Positions 46,703 through 58,076 of a DNA stretch of 64,000 nucleotides are shown here, one piece after another. The notes under the pieces are model-generated. The model worked only from the letters and a program-made list of their open reading frames with translations. It was not told the DNA's origin and searched no databases. Numbering within the stretch: the first letter of the stretch is position 1; each line of letters starts with the position of its first letter. The translations under genes and the position numbers were made by a program. The stretch lies in the NCBI RefSeq assembly GCF_947179165.1, contig NC_077245.1:15532740-15596739 (forward strand), read 5' to 3'. Origin of the DNA: Solanum dulcamara. Its lineage: Eukaryota > Streptophyta > Magnoliopsida > Solanales > Solanaceae.

Positions 46703-46946
46703 TGTATGTCTTCATTTGTAGCCTTGTCCGTTAGCTAGTACTTTATCATCTTGTCTTATTTACCATTGATTATATGATTTTGTTGTTATTCAGGTCATGA
46801 CCTTAACGGTCCAGTCTTAGTATTTCAGATGCTGTATTGCCTGATCTTTTAGGCCTCTAGTTCAGTTAGCTAGTATGTTTTGTGGCTAACTCGATCAATT
46901 ATGGTATCGAGTGCCAATTGCACCTCCCCTATTTTGGGGTGTGACA
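44897..46946 (+). repeat. Element E 3' LTR
   Basis: It pairs with 33940-35920 but lost two blocks of about 370 and 230 bp near 45426 and 45480, and kept about 0.7 kb (46174-46869) deleted from the 5' LTR. The retained block includes a (TA)n run at 46658-46699 bounded by GCATGCATA and TATGCATG. The two LTRs are clearly diverged, roughly nine tenths identical by eye over the aligned start. Confidence 0.83.
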
Positions 46947-46951
46947 GGAGA

Positions 46952-47787
46952 CTACCTCAGCAAGTAGCCTCCCTCTTTCCTCTGATATATAAGTAAACAT
47001 TGGGACTATATGTTATAGATCACATGATTTATGTCTGTTAACAATGTCTCTCACAAAGTAAAGTGTGTACTCTCACAAGGTTATAGGTTTCACTCAAAAG
47101 ATTTATGTTATAATTCATTATGATTCATGGTGTTTTCAAAGTATATGGTTTCCTATAATGACTCATAATTACCATTATAGTGTTTAAGTTCTTTTATGAT
47201 TCATTATGGTTCCTATATTGCCTTTGCAAGTTTCATGATTCCAAATAGTAACTCAAATGATTTCATGGTCTTAGAATGGTCTATTGTATCATTTTTGCAT
47301 GCTCACATACTTAGTACATTCAAAGTATTAATGCATACTTTTTTTGTTTGCTTATAGTGTCTTATAATGTAGGGTTTGGCAATCACCCTACATACTCTCG
47401 TGGCTAGATAGAAGACTTGTTCACTTGATTTGGTAAGTCCTTATGCTTTGGAAACTTCCTATCAAGCTTATATTTTCTTGCTACCTCTAGACTATATTGT
47501 TATTTTGTGAATGTTTCTTTTCTTGTTTGGGTGAGCTAGTGGCTTGTTCTATGTCGCCACCTATGTTAGTACAGTATAGGCATGTTTAGACAAAGAAAAT
47601 GTGTAAGTCCTTTTAATCAGGCCTAAGCTTCACCTTTATCTTTAGATTTTATTTTGAGACATACTAATCACGTTACTTCATGTTGTTGTTTTACTTGACC
47701 TTATAAATACAATGTATACAAAGAGGCTTGGTTGAGATCTTTCGGGTTATAGATCACCATGTCACGACCCTAGTCTGGGTCGTGACA
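46952..47787 (+). repeat. LTR I fragment (3' part of another gypsy LTR)
   Basis: The DNA after element E ends in an LTR-like terminus at 47787. Its last 28 bases form an inverted repeat: GTCACGACCC (47761-47770) and GGGTCGTGAC (47777-47786). No coding is present. The LTR start was not found, so it is a fragment. It abuts the gag of element H at 47788. Confidence 0.45.
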
Positions 47788-47864
47788 CTGTCAGCCAACC
47801 TGTGTTGTCATAGCCTCAGCCAACATCTAAATAGCATTGAAAAATTCAACATCAGTGACTTCAA
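47788..47864 (-). pseudogene. Element H gag, distal piece
   Basis: On the minus strand it reads VEVTDVEFFNAI, stop, MLAEAMTTQVG, a Gag N-terminal region. It continues from the piece at 53299-53413 once the hAT element is removed. The rest of element H is missing, cut off at LTR I. Confidence 0.65.
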
Positions 47865-47872
47865 CCAGTGGT

Positions 47873-49890
47873 TAGGGGTGCTAATCGGGTGGATTAGATG
47901 AATTATTATGCTTAACGGTTTGACTTAACGGTTATCGGCTTTTAAAAATACTAATCCGCTAGCCAACCTATAAGATATCGGTTGGATTGATATTGGATTA
48001 GCAATTATCGGACGGTTATCGAGCGGTGTATTGGTGGTATGGTAACATGTAAAATTTCTGCCACTTACTTCAATTCTCCTTCACAACAGGCATGCACAAT
48101 GTAATTTAGGTAAGCAGATAATCAATATGTCATATGTGAAGTTGTGAACAGATTAACAACAATATACAGGCCTACAGGCTACAGCCACTTCAACTTCACA
48201 CTTTCACAATATATTCAAAATATATAGGCCTACAGATCAGCCACCATGGTCCATGGAAGTCAAGATTCAAGAAGAGTTCACAGTTCACACTACACAACTT
48301 GACAATAAACACTACACTGAGATTAATGCACTCTTGCTCCTGAAGTGGTGCAAAAGATCATTATCTATTGGAAATTTTCATCAGAAATGTATTGAAGACA
48401 ACCTAAGTCATAAACCACTAACATATAAAAGCAACTGCAACTCCATTACTGATCAAAATCAACTCAAACAACTTTCTGCTCGTCTTTCTTTTCTTGTGGA
48501 AGCACATTCTTCTTCAATTCTCCTGTATTCAACAAATGAATACAAATCATATTAAAGAGACAAGCATGCATGCGCACACACAGGAAGTGAGAGAGAGATA
48601 GAGAAAGTCGATATTTAAATCTACTATACTATATATTTATTCCAGCTTGCATACCTTCAGCTTCTGTAACTCATTCAACTGCAACCAATATGAATACTTG
48701 ATGATGTATATTTTCCTTTAAAGTCAAATATTAGCTTCTATATGATTCATCTTTCCTACCTTCAATGAACTAGTAGAGGAAAGAGTAACAGAGGTGTAAG
48801 TTGAAATTTCATATTGTCTAGTTGAATGGCAACTCAGATTATTAGAAACTAAAATAGAAGAACAAACGAGATAGCTAAACAAATGATCGACAATAATATA
48901 ACTGAATAAACCAAATATGGAGGAATGGAATCAATAATTATGTGATATATCAGCTAAATGAAACATCTTTGAAGCAGTTAATCAATTAAGATGGAAATCA
49001 TGTGAAACTATTGCAATAAAATTATGACTGAATAAAATAGAGGAAGAAGCTGAAATTATAATTGTCCATACCGTAAAAAAGAATCGAAACTTAAAAATCA
49101 GCCAAATTAAAGATCAAGAGGCTCAAATTCATGGGATACATGTGACAAATGACCGGGGAAGGAATTGCTGAAACAAATCTGGACATAAAGCACCAAATGA
49201 TTTAGAGTTTAAATCTGGCTCAAATGGAATTTAAGAGAAAGATACATTGAAAATAAGCTAATCTAAATTGTCATGATCATTCAAACAAATAATTGCAGCA
49301 TGCTCAAAATGATAAGCCCAGAAATGCAATAAACATCAAAGACTCAAATACAATAAATTTTGGCGAAAATGTAACATGTAAGCTGCTTAAATGTGACAAT
49401 TATTCAGCCTCAAGTCCATCTTAGAAGATACAACTATTGAAGAATAGCAACGATAAGTAGAAGGATCCCAAACATAGCAGATTAGCAGTATCCCACTATA
49501 ATATATCATCTATTAAATACCATTCAACTAGAGCTAAAAAAATTCCTAGAAAGAACAACGTATAGAACTGCAAATAAAAAAATGCTAAAAATAAGAAGAA
49601 AACTTCACGAAAGTATAAGTTTAATTATTTATACTGAAACAGATAATGCCAAACACTTATCAAATGAACAAAAAAATAACTAAAAGCAAACAAAATGCTG
49701 AAATAAAGAGAAAATTACCTGGTTTTGGGCAGCGAACCTGAACTCGAGCTCAAGGAAATGATTCCACAGTCAACTTTTACTCTAAATATGCGCAGAACGA
49801 TGAGAAAATATATATTTATATGTTAATTACAGTAGGCGTAGGGTATTTCCCAGCGCTGGCTAAATCTGAAGAGAAATTTATCATAATGAG
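47873..49890. other. Long non-coding part of the hAT element
   Basis: About 2 kb between the terminus and the transposase stop is AT-rich and shows no conserved coding. An open frame of 100 codons at 48253-48555 does not resemble any family I know. Either the element has a long 3' region or it holds an undetected older insertion. Confidence 0.5.
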
Positions 49891-52001
49891 TCATGTAATA
49901 AGTATAAACCATTTACAACAATAATATACAACAAATATAATAAAAAGTATCATTACCTTGTTCAAGCTGTTCGAGATTATCAAGATCTTCCTCAACGCTA
50001 ACAGATTGTTGTAATTTTTCACTTTGAAGCCAATTTGAAGACACACTAAAGCTTGCACTAAATTAGGAGTCAATGAACTCCCAAATGAATCAAGAAGACG
50101 TACTCCCGTACTAAATATAGATTCAGATGCTACACTTGAAACTGGTACAGCTAATGCATCACGAACCATCTCAGCAAGAATAGAAAATCTAGCTGAGTTC
50201 ATTTTTCACCAGTTTAGGATGTTAAATTCTTTACTATCATCCTCAGTTTCTTCACCAAAATATTTATCTAACTCCGTTATAGCATCCACACCTCCATTAA
50301 TTGTTTTATAGTTCTTTAGATCTTTCATAAATGATTCTAAAAGTCCTGTACTTTGGGTACTTACTTTACTGTTAGAAGGCTCGAAAGTAGAAGTGTCCAG
50401 TGAAGAGCAAGGTGAAGATTGAGCAAGCACGCTGCCTTTTGAATTGAATTTTACATACTCGCTAAATAATGAAGTCATGTACCTCTTTATTTCTGCTTGT
50501 ATATATGACCTTTTTTCCCCAAACATCTTTACAAGTGTATAGCTAACTGATTCAAGCTTGTAACGAGGATCCAAAATTCACGAAATGAAAATTATCTTGT
50601 TCATTTTTGCTGGATCTTCCCAATACTTATTAAATTTTTCTTGCATCTTTTTTGCCATATCACTTAAACCAGTGTCTTCGCTTGCCATCAATTGATTCAA
50701 ACAAATAGCAACAACATAAATTTCAAGAAAATGAATATTTGATGTAACATAACGTGATCCGGATATTTTCAAAGTAAGCAGATAAAATATCTCAAGAAAT
50801 CTCGTAATTATTTTCACATGGACTCAATCACTACTCAAAAGTTCACCGGCAGTGATTCCAATTTCAACATAAGAATTTTCAAGATAATGTCTCAGGCCAA
50901 GTTCACGGGAAGCATAATTTAAAAATGCATTCTCAAATTCAACAACCCTACTCAACATCAGAAAGGTGGAATTCCACCAAGTTGGAATGCCTAAGCATAA
51001 AGATTTTTTGCAATTGAGTTGTTCATCATCACAACTTTCTTGAAATCTTTTGAACCTCGCAAGAGACTGCCTAACATATCTAACTGCATGTATAACACAT
51101 TCTATAGACAAAGAGCATTCTTTTAAACCATCCTGAACAACAAGATTCATGATATGAGTCATACACCTCATGTGAAGGTGATTACCGTTCATCAAATTAG
51201 TTCTCATTTTTGTTAATTGCTTAGACAATTCTTTCACTGTCACATCATTTGAGCTTGGATTATCAACTGTGACAGTAAAGATCTTATTTATCCCCCACTC
51301 ACGTAAGCACCTACTAATACCATTTGTCATATCTTTACCTTTATGGCTAATAATAGGACAAAAATTAAGTATTTTCTTACGCATGTTTTAATCACTATCA
51401 ATCCAATGGGTAGTGATACACATGTAATTGATCCTTTGAATAGAAGTCTATGTGTCAGTGGTAATACAAATTCTCTGTTTTGTTTCTATAAAATACCTCC
51501 TCAACTTTTTTTTCTTCATTAAACAGATTAAAACAGTCCCTAGTTACAGTACTACGGGAAGGGATCCAAAAATGAGATTGAGCCATTTTCATAAATTCTT
51601 TAAAACCTTATTTTTCAGCAAAGCTAAAAGAAAGCTCATCACTATTACCATACGACATAAAGTCTAAGAGACAACAGCTACATCACCTTGAGTACCCCCC
51701 AGAATAGATTTAAAGCCTATGGTTGATTTTTTTATCAACAAGAGGAGTAAAAAGTTTAGGACATGTCAACAAAATGACCAAGAAGAGTCGACGTACCATC
51801 TATTGACTTAAAATAGTACAACTTATAGCAATGGCTACATTTTGCTTTCGTACCTTTGGAAGTTTCAACTTCTGTAAAATGATCCCAAGCAGCACACCTT
51901 TTTCTCCTTATTTTAGCACTAGCTGACAGAGTTATCTTAGCATGACTTGCTGCATTTGAAGCCTCACTTTCACCTATCACCTTATCACTTTGTTTAGCCA
52001 T
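49891..52001 (-). pseudogene. hAT transposase with BED zinc finger (broken)
   Basis: The ATG at 52001 opens MAKQSDKVIGESEASNAASH. A BED finger follows (AAWDHFTE, CSHCY, LGHF); its last Cys is lost to a frame shift near 51765. A decayed middle (51750-51390) contains IPSRSTVTRDCF. The RNase H-like core then reads FTVTVDNPSSNDVTVKEL, MRCMTHIMNLVVQDGLKE and LGIPTWWNSTFLMLSRV. The hAT dimerisation domain at 50202-50040 reads AVPVSSVASESIFSTGVRLL. Stops lie near 51384, 50820, 50576 and 50204, splitting it into five open pieces. The family is RICESLEEPER/BED-hAT. It cuts and pastes the element, but this copy cannot encode it. Confidence 0.88.
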
Positions 52002-53298
52002 GCTAGAAGATTAAGAGTTTAAGACTTTGTGTCCCTGTATTTCAATCAACAACCCAAAAATAAGCTAAGATATGGATAATCAATTTTATACCAGTAGTTT
52101 AATAATGCCAAAATCAGTGAAGCACATACCAAAATTATCATAAATAATCAAAGCAAATGCAAAGTCGATTTAGACATAACGTGAGGATTTAGCACATTAA
52201 CATAAAGAATCAGTGAACCAAAAATTTGAAACCTCAAATAAATTCATGATTTAGACAAAATTCGAAAGAAGAGTAAACATGCATCAAAAGAACATATTGG
52301 AAAATCAATAGACATAAATGAGAAATTAAAAAATGAGACTCTCACTAACTAGATGAATATTTTAGAAACAGTTCTGAATCTATCATAAGACCAGGTAAAG
52401 GAAGAGGACATATTCAAGGGTGAAAATAAGAATTGCATATAAGAAAATACTCTGCTTAAGCCATCCTGATTTGTCCCACCAAAATACTGGTCGAGCAGAC
52501 CAAAACCCAATGAAATCAAGTACCTTTATCATCACATCCTAAAGACACACAACAACAATTGAGATTTGTGAAAAAAGAAATAATGATGACCAAGAAATAA
52601 GAAGCCAACAGTGAGAGAAATGGATCAGACAATGAATACTCACAAGAGCGTCATCTAAGCATTAAAGGTCTTTTGCTTTGACAGCAACAGCATAAAGAGA
52701 TATAAAAGGCATGTAGATGGTAGGCAACATTGTTATAAAAGCACGATCCAAGGCATCCATCTCCTTTTCTCACAGCTCTGACTACACAAAGAACATGAAG
52801 AAAAGCACTGTAATCTCCTTTTATTACAAATGTATACCCAGAGGTGGAGGTTCCTAAAGCTCTGTAGAAAAGTTGAAGTAGCTAAACCTAAAGTAGGCGG
52901 AAGATGGAAGTAGCCACAAATTAGTAGAAATTTGTAGAAGAGTTGAAGTAGTCAAGTAGGGTTTCTACTTTAAAAGTTTAAATGGGTTTGCCTATTTAAT
53001 TAAATTGGTTAGGCCTGTTTAATTAAATGGGCTTGGCCCTTATTTTAGGTTTACAAATAAAAATTATCAATATTATACATATTTTATATGTTTAGGGATA
53101 AAATATATTAAAATATAATAAATTCTTAATGGATTAACGGTTTAGCCAATAACAAAATTGAGTAATCCTTCCCCTACATCGATAAGCCATTAATTATAAA
53201 ATTTAAATCCATCTCCCACCCGTTAATCCGATAACCCAATACCAATAAGCCAATTTTGTGGTTGGGTTATCAGTAGCGAACGGTTTTGAACATCCCTA

Positions 53299-53413
53299 CC
53301 TGTGGTGGCTGTTCAACGGGCACAGTTGGACCTCTTGGACCTTCAGAAACTTGGGGATCTTTTTGGATTCTATTCTGTCTGGTGGGACGTCTGACTTCTC
53401 TTCTTGGAGGCAT
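53299..53413 (-). pseudogene. Element H gag, N-terminal piece
   Basis: The ATG at 53413 gives MPPRREVRRPTRQNRIQKDP, a basic Gag N terminus typical of this gypsy group (compare MPPK in element A). It runs open for 38 codons into the hAT insertion site. The primer site and LTR lie upstream (to the right), as expected for a minus-strand element. Confidence 0.72.
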
Positions 53414-53611
53414 GATTTGTAACATGTGAATGCATGAATCTAGAAGGATATTTTATAGAGTTAAACTTTGTCACATAAATTGGTGTATGAGAGAAATGAA
53501 ACAATTCTAAAAGTCTTGTAGCCTCCCAGTATGGATGTGTCACTCTTTACACCGATAAGAATGACTCTACAAGAATTGGCTTAATAGACATATGAGAACT
53601 CTCAAACTTTG

Positions 53612-53626
53612 TGCTCTGATATCAAG
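53612..53626 (-). other. Primer-binding site of element H
   Basis: On the minus strand TTGATATCAGAGC matches the initiator-tRNA-Met site with one change (GG to GA), just inside the LTR. Confidence 0.65.
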
Positions 53627-53628
53627 TT

Positions 53629-55996
53629 TTTCATGTCCCGAGTCTACACCTTAAGTGTGGCCAACACTCAAAAACCATTACTAGTTCCCAAGCAAACCAT
53701 TGGCCTGGTTAACTCACTGACCGGAAGACTTACTCAGAGAAGCATACTCAGATGGGCACAATAAGTGTAAATAAGCTTATATATCTCAGTTTAAAACTTC
53801 AATAGTCAAAATAGATACATGAGATATAACTCAATATTTTCAAAACATACTCAAATGAATAAGCTTGAATAATTAAAACTTTGTCTGAAAAGTCTGTGAG
53901 CCTCTAAAACTAACTCTGATATAGGTATCAGGACAAGCCCATGGCTACCTCAAAACTAATAATAAATGACTAAAAGTAAAACTCAATATCACCTATGAAT
54001 ACAAAGAGGTTTCACCAATAGCTGACGGAGAATGATACTCAATGATACGTCAGTTGATGATCGCGAGAACCTGTGTCTGCATTATGAAAAGATACAACAT
54101 CGAATGACGTCAAAACATGAAATGTACAGTATGTAATATAGCAGGGGAAAACAAGTAAACTGAACTGAAGACCGAATGTAACTCATATGCAAAAGACTGA
54201 GGTTATATAGAAAACAATCAGTTTAACTAACTCAAGTAGAATATGCAATAAAATCAACTTAAAATAATATAACATTTTCTCTTTGGGAGTTTCTCTAGTC
54301 GAAAACCACGACTATGAGCTTCGTGATGATACAATGTCTTGCCCACATTTCCACAGCCATAGGGGACAAATTTTAACTTATGGATCCATCTTATGAGACT
54401 TCTCAGAGGCAATGAGTAGTCTCCAGACTTTCGGTACGATCCTATCTTATGATGTCTATGTAGTTTATGGGACTAGAGTTATTTGATTCTTGCCCAACTC
54501 AGTGATCAATACTACTCCCAAAAACATGAAATGTAATGCTCATACTCAACTGTGAGTAAAACTCAAAATACTTCTTTCATCTTTCTTATATCTTTATCTC
54601 TCACTTTGTGAAACTTCTTTCTTAACTCAGGCTCAGAATACTATTTATGCTAAATACCTTAACTCCTTTAGACTTCATTGGGTTAAAATCAATGAAATAA
54701 GAACTTCATAACTCAAGTACTAAATTATACTTAAAATTTCTTTCTCACTAAGGATATGAAATATATCATTCTTCAAACTCAAGTCAATGAATAAAATATA
54801 AGCAATGAGAATACACTTAACTAGGGTTGATGTGTATGTAGACATAAACATGACTCAAGAACAAAAATCATGGAAATCAACATAATTTACATATATAAAG
54901 GGCAGCCCGATGCACTTAAGCTCCCGCTATGCGCAGGGTCCGGGGAAGGGCCCGACCACAAGGGTCTATTGTACGCAGCCTTACCTTGCATTTTTGCCAG
55001 AGGCTGTTTCCAAGGCTTGAACCCGTGACCTCCTGGTCACATGGCAGCAACTTTACCAGTTACTCCAAGGCTCCCCTTCATAATTTACATATATATATAT
55101 ATAACTCAATAAGAAATTTATATTGATAACTCAAAAACTCAATTTAACGGAATTGAAACTCGAACTCAAACTCAATCTTATATGAATGGAGATGTAGGAT
55201 ATAAGGACGAACTTAGTCCAACGTTATGATATCCTTACATACCAGGATGAATATTATCTGAGCAAAATTTGAAGGTTATGCTTGAAACTCTTGAACCCTA
55301 GCTCTTCCCCTTCTCTCCAATTTTTGCTCACAAAAGATTCTAAGTTTTAATGAGAGAAAAGACACGTTGGGTACTGATAAGGGACTAAATTAAATCCTAA
55401 AATGGTTTGGGTTAAGTTTGAAAAAGATGGAAAAATTCAAAAATACCCTTACTTAAAACTGAAAATAGTGGAACAAAACTTTTCTCACTGGAAAATTCAC
55501 AAGTCGAGGTCTACGGACCCTTCTACAGGTTGTAGACCTTGTGACGGGCCATAGAACTCCCTAGTTGGAGCCCACTAGTACAGTACATTGAGGCTGGGTC
55601 TACGAAACCTTCGGTCTATAGACCCCTCGATGGATCATCAAATGTCTTGTAGAGGTTGCACTTGAATTGGGATCCTTGGGGTTGGGTCTACGGGACCCTT
55701 TACAACCCATAGACCCTTACACGGGTGGTGGACATGGATTGTGAAGAATGACTTAGGACTGGGCATTGGCCCCTTCTATGAATGATTCTTACGGTCCATA
55801 GAACATTTTACTGCCACAAAAGTCATCGTAGGAAGGTCCTTTAACTTACAATTTTGCCTAAGTGCTAGGGGGTTTCTACGAGCCCCTCTATGGCTCGTGG
55901 AGTTGTGTGCCCATGAACCCCTGAAAGTTTTTCTTTCTCAGCTTTTTCTGTTGGTTCTCAAACTCAATTTAGTCTAGAAGAGTACAGGGTGTTACA
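53629..55996 (-). repeat. Element H 5' LTR with Au SINE inside
   Basis: On the minus strand it starts TGTAACACCC at 55996 and ends near 53629 (TGTCATG decayed to TTTCATG). It carries an Au SINE at 54898-55078. At 55500-55920 the words GGTCTACG, GTAGACC and CATAGACCC recur in both orientations, a set of short inverted motifs. The element's other LTR is not in the window. Confidence 0.75.
54898..55078 (-). mobile_element. Au-type SINE, full length (181 bp)
   Basis: On the minus strand it starts GAAGGGGAGCCTTGGAGTAA, with A box TGGAGTAACTGGTAAAG and B box GGGTTCAAGCC, and ends GGGCTGCCCTTT. A perfect 17-bp target duplication flanks it (CATAATTTACATATATA at 54881-54897 and 55079-55095). Confidence 0.92.
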
Positions 55997-57022
55997 ATGT
56001 ACAACCAACTTATTTCTCAATAATATCAACACATTATATATATATATATATATTCGCATAATCCCTGGCAAGCCTTCCCTTTCTGTCGGAGCTTCATGGG
56101 CGTTGCTTCATTTCCCAATCAAATATTTGGATTAAGCTATGCTCCGCGAGGATCAAATGGGCGTATCATTGACTTATGAGTAGCCCTTCAAGGGAGAAAC
56201 TCATAATTTCTCAATGATACCATCACAACATATCATATATTGACTAGGTATCATAGGACTATTTCATATAACTTATAACAATGCTCAGATCATGTATGAT
56301 TCCATCATAATATATGAATATATTGTTATGGTAGAACTAAGGTTTCCTTCAGTCCTTCGATGACACCTTCATGGTACTATGAAAATATATCTATATATTA
56401 TAATGGTATTATTGAGGTTTAATTCAATCTTTTGTTGAGACCTTCATAATATCATCACAATATATCTGGTATCATTCAAAAGGATTACTTCAATTCTACT
56501 ATAAGACCTTCATGATGTTGCCAAATTATAGTTACGTACGTACTTTAATGGTATCATTAAGGTTTGCTTTAGTGCTCAACTATACCAATCATAATATATT
56601 TATATATTGTCATAGTATCATAGAGGTTGGTCTAGTCCTTTAATGAGACACTCCGTAGTCATTCTTAATTAATTATTAACATGATTTGTTTATTATTTTA
56701 TTTTTATTTTTGTCAGTCTAAAAATTATATTTTTTATATTTTCTATCTTTAAAAAGAAACGTAGTAAAAGAAAATAATTTAATCAAAAATAAAAGTTTGT
56801 ATCTCCATTAATTTAGATTTTATTAAATAAATTAGTAAATTTAATATTTCTTATAATTATTTTTCTTGCAAACTAATTATTTATTTTATTATTATTTTAG
56901 TCAAAAAATGATCTACCATTATAATTATTTTTATATTCAAATAATAGAAAGAAAAAATAGCATAAAAGAAAAGAAATGCACAAAATAAAAGGAACCAAAT
57001 AATAAATGAAAGGGGACAAAAC
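55997..57022. other. AT-rich spacer with a decayed tandem repeat
   Basis: No gene is visible. A (TA)n stretch lies at 56036-56052. At 56210-56665 imperfect units of about 80-110 bp recur, each with a word like TGGTATCATTAAGGTTTG, then TTTAATGAGACCTTCAT, then CATCACAATATATC. The rest (56666-57022) is plain AT-rich DNA. Confidence 0.5.
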
Positions 57023-57200
57023 TAGGGGTGTACAAGACAAACCGTCAAGTCAAACCGACAAAAAAGTTCGACTTGTGGTTTGATTTGGTTGGTTTGGCTT
57101 AAAAAAAATAAACCGATTATTGTTGGTTTGGTTTGGTATTAATAGAAAAAAGTCAAAGCGAATCCAAATCAAACTGACATAGTACATATAAAATTTAATT
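57023..57200. mobile_element. Lone hAT-type terminus, probably a truncated non-autonomous element
   Basis: TAGGGGTGTACAAGACAAAC at 57023 has the same first eight bases as the hAT terminus at 47873 and is followed by dense AAACCG/CGGTTT-type words. I found no matching inverted end or 8-bp duplication to the right. Confidence 0.45.
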
Positions 57201-57652
57201 TTTTTATGCACAAAAAAATACTAATTATAATATGTTTTGTAAGTATTTTTTAAATTAGTTTATAACTTTCAAGGTTTGCATATATTATTTCATATTTGGG
57301 CTTGTAATATGACTAAAATAATTAACATGAGTTGTGTCTTTTCGTATGTTTTTGATATATTTTCCTAAGACAATGTCTTGAAGATGACATTGTATATTTT
57401 ATTTTTTGAATTTATTTATTCAAGTGTCTTTGAGATGTCATTAAATAATACAATCACATGATCAAGAAAACAACCTTCAATTGAGAACTTCAAGTGTCAC
57501 ATTAAATCACACGATCAAGGGAACAACCTCTTCAATTTGATTTATTTTTTAACCACGATATAATTGGAAAAAAAATGAAAAACCAATAACATATTTGTAG
57601 TCCCACAAATAGGGATTTGGGGAGGGTGGGGTTTACCCAGAGCTTACACCTT
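57201..57652. other. AT-rich spacer
   Basis: No gene is visible. A short imperfect duplication, around CACATGATCAAGAAAACAAC and CACACGATCAAGGGAACAAC, lies at 57450-57540, and an ACAATGTC/GACATTGT hairpin at about 57370-57393. Confidence 0.5.
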
Positions 57653-57668
57653 TGGGTTCTTGCTATCA

Positions 57669-58060
57669 ACAACAACAACAACAACGAACCCAGTGTGATC
57701 CCACCATGTGGGGTCTGGGGAGGGTAGAGTGTACGCAGACCTAACCCCCACCTTAAAAGGTAGGGCGGCTGTTTCCGAAAGACCCTCGGCTTAAGAGAGA
57801 AGAACAAGGGAGGAGAAACAAGGAAAAACAAGGAAAAACAAGACATAGGTCAGTAAAGCCAGGCATATAACAGACAATATAAAGATATAAATAATGAGAG
57901 CGATAAAGCGATAAAGTCAGGGTAGGAAAGATCGGGGATAAAGGGGCATTAACTACTATAGATAAAATAGGATACCCAAAGTAGACTGGGCCAACTAATA
58001 TAAGCAGTAATCCCATGCAAAATCCTATGTTAAGACAAATGAGCGCGACTACGACTACTA
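57669..58060 (-). mobile_element. 5'-truncated RTE/TS-like non-LTR element with (TTG)n tail
   Basis: On the minus strand the 3' end reads GGTCTTTCGGAAACAGCC, GTCTGCGTACACTCTACC and (TTG) repeats, as in the copy at 36688. The element is 392 bp and flanked by a perfect 16-bp target duplication (TGGGTTCTTGCTATCA at 57653-57668 and 58061-58076). The ~270 bp upstream of the shared end are not tRNA-like, which favours a LINE tail over a TS SINE. Confidence 0.85.
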
Positions 58061-58076
58061 TGGGTTCTTGCTATCA

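Larger units (their letters stand above)
33940..46946 (+). mobile_element. Ty3-gypsy element E, both LTRs present, with nested insertions
   Basis: It starts TGTGAAACCCC at 33940 and ends GGGGTGTGACA at 46946, with near-matching 5-bp flanks GGAGT (33935-33939) and GGAGA (46947-46951). It has a 5' LTR, primer site, gag, protease, RT, RNase H, integrase, polypurine tract and 3' LTR in order. Inserted later are a 109-bp non-LTR fragment (36688-36796), solo LTR F (39574-41352) and reversed LTR G (42449-44515). With these removed its length is about 9 kb. Confidence 0.87.
47873..53298 (-). mobile_element. hAT transposon, near-complete, inserted in element H gag
   Basis: The ends are TAGGGGTGCTAATCGG at 47873 and, inverted at 53298, TAGGGATGTTCAAAACCG. 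The 8-bp flanks are CCAGTGGT (47865-47872) and CCTGTGGT (53299-53306), a 7 of 8 target duplication of the length typical for hAT. Removing the element restores the gag frame. Subterminal regions on both sides contain repeated CGGTTA/TAACCG-type words, usual for hAT transposase binding. The transposase lies on the minus strand at 49891-52001. Confidence 0.88.

Noticed and set aside
565..46946. Possible endogenous pararetrovirus or env-bearing retrovirus among the RT-containing sequences
   Set aside because: Every RT segment has copia, Tekay/Del-like or Athila-like motifs and domain order; no movement protein, coat protein or envelope-like frame was seen.
48253..48555. 100-codon open frame in the hAT element
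   Set aside because: No recognisable domain; kept only as a note on the unexplained region.
51452..51667. 71-codon plus-strand open frame
   Set aside because: It is antisense to the decayed middle of the hAT transposase, whose IPSRST-type motif is recognisable on the other strand.
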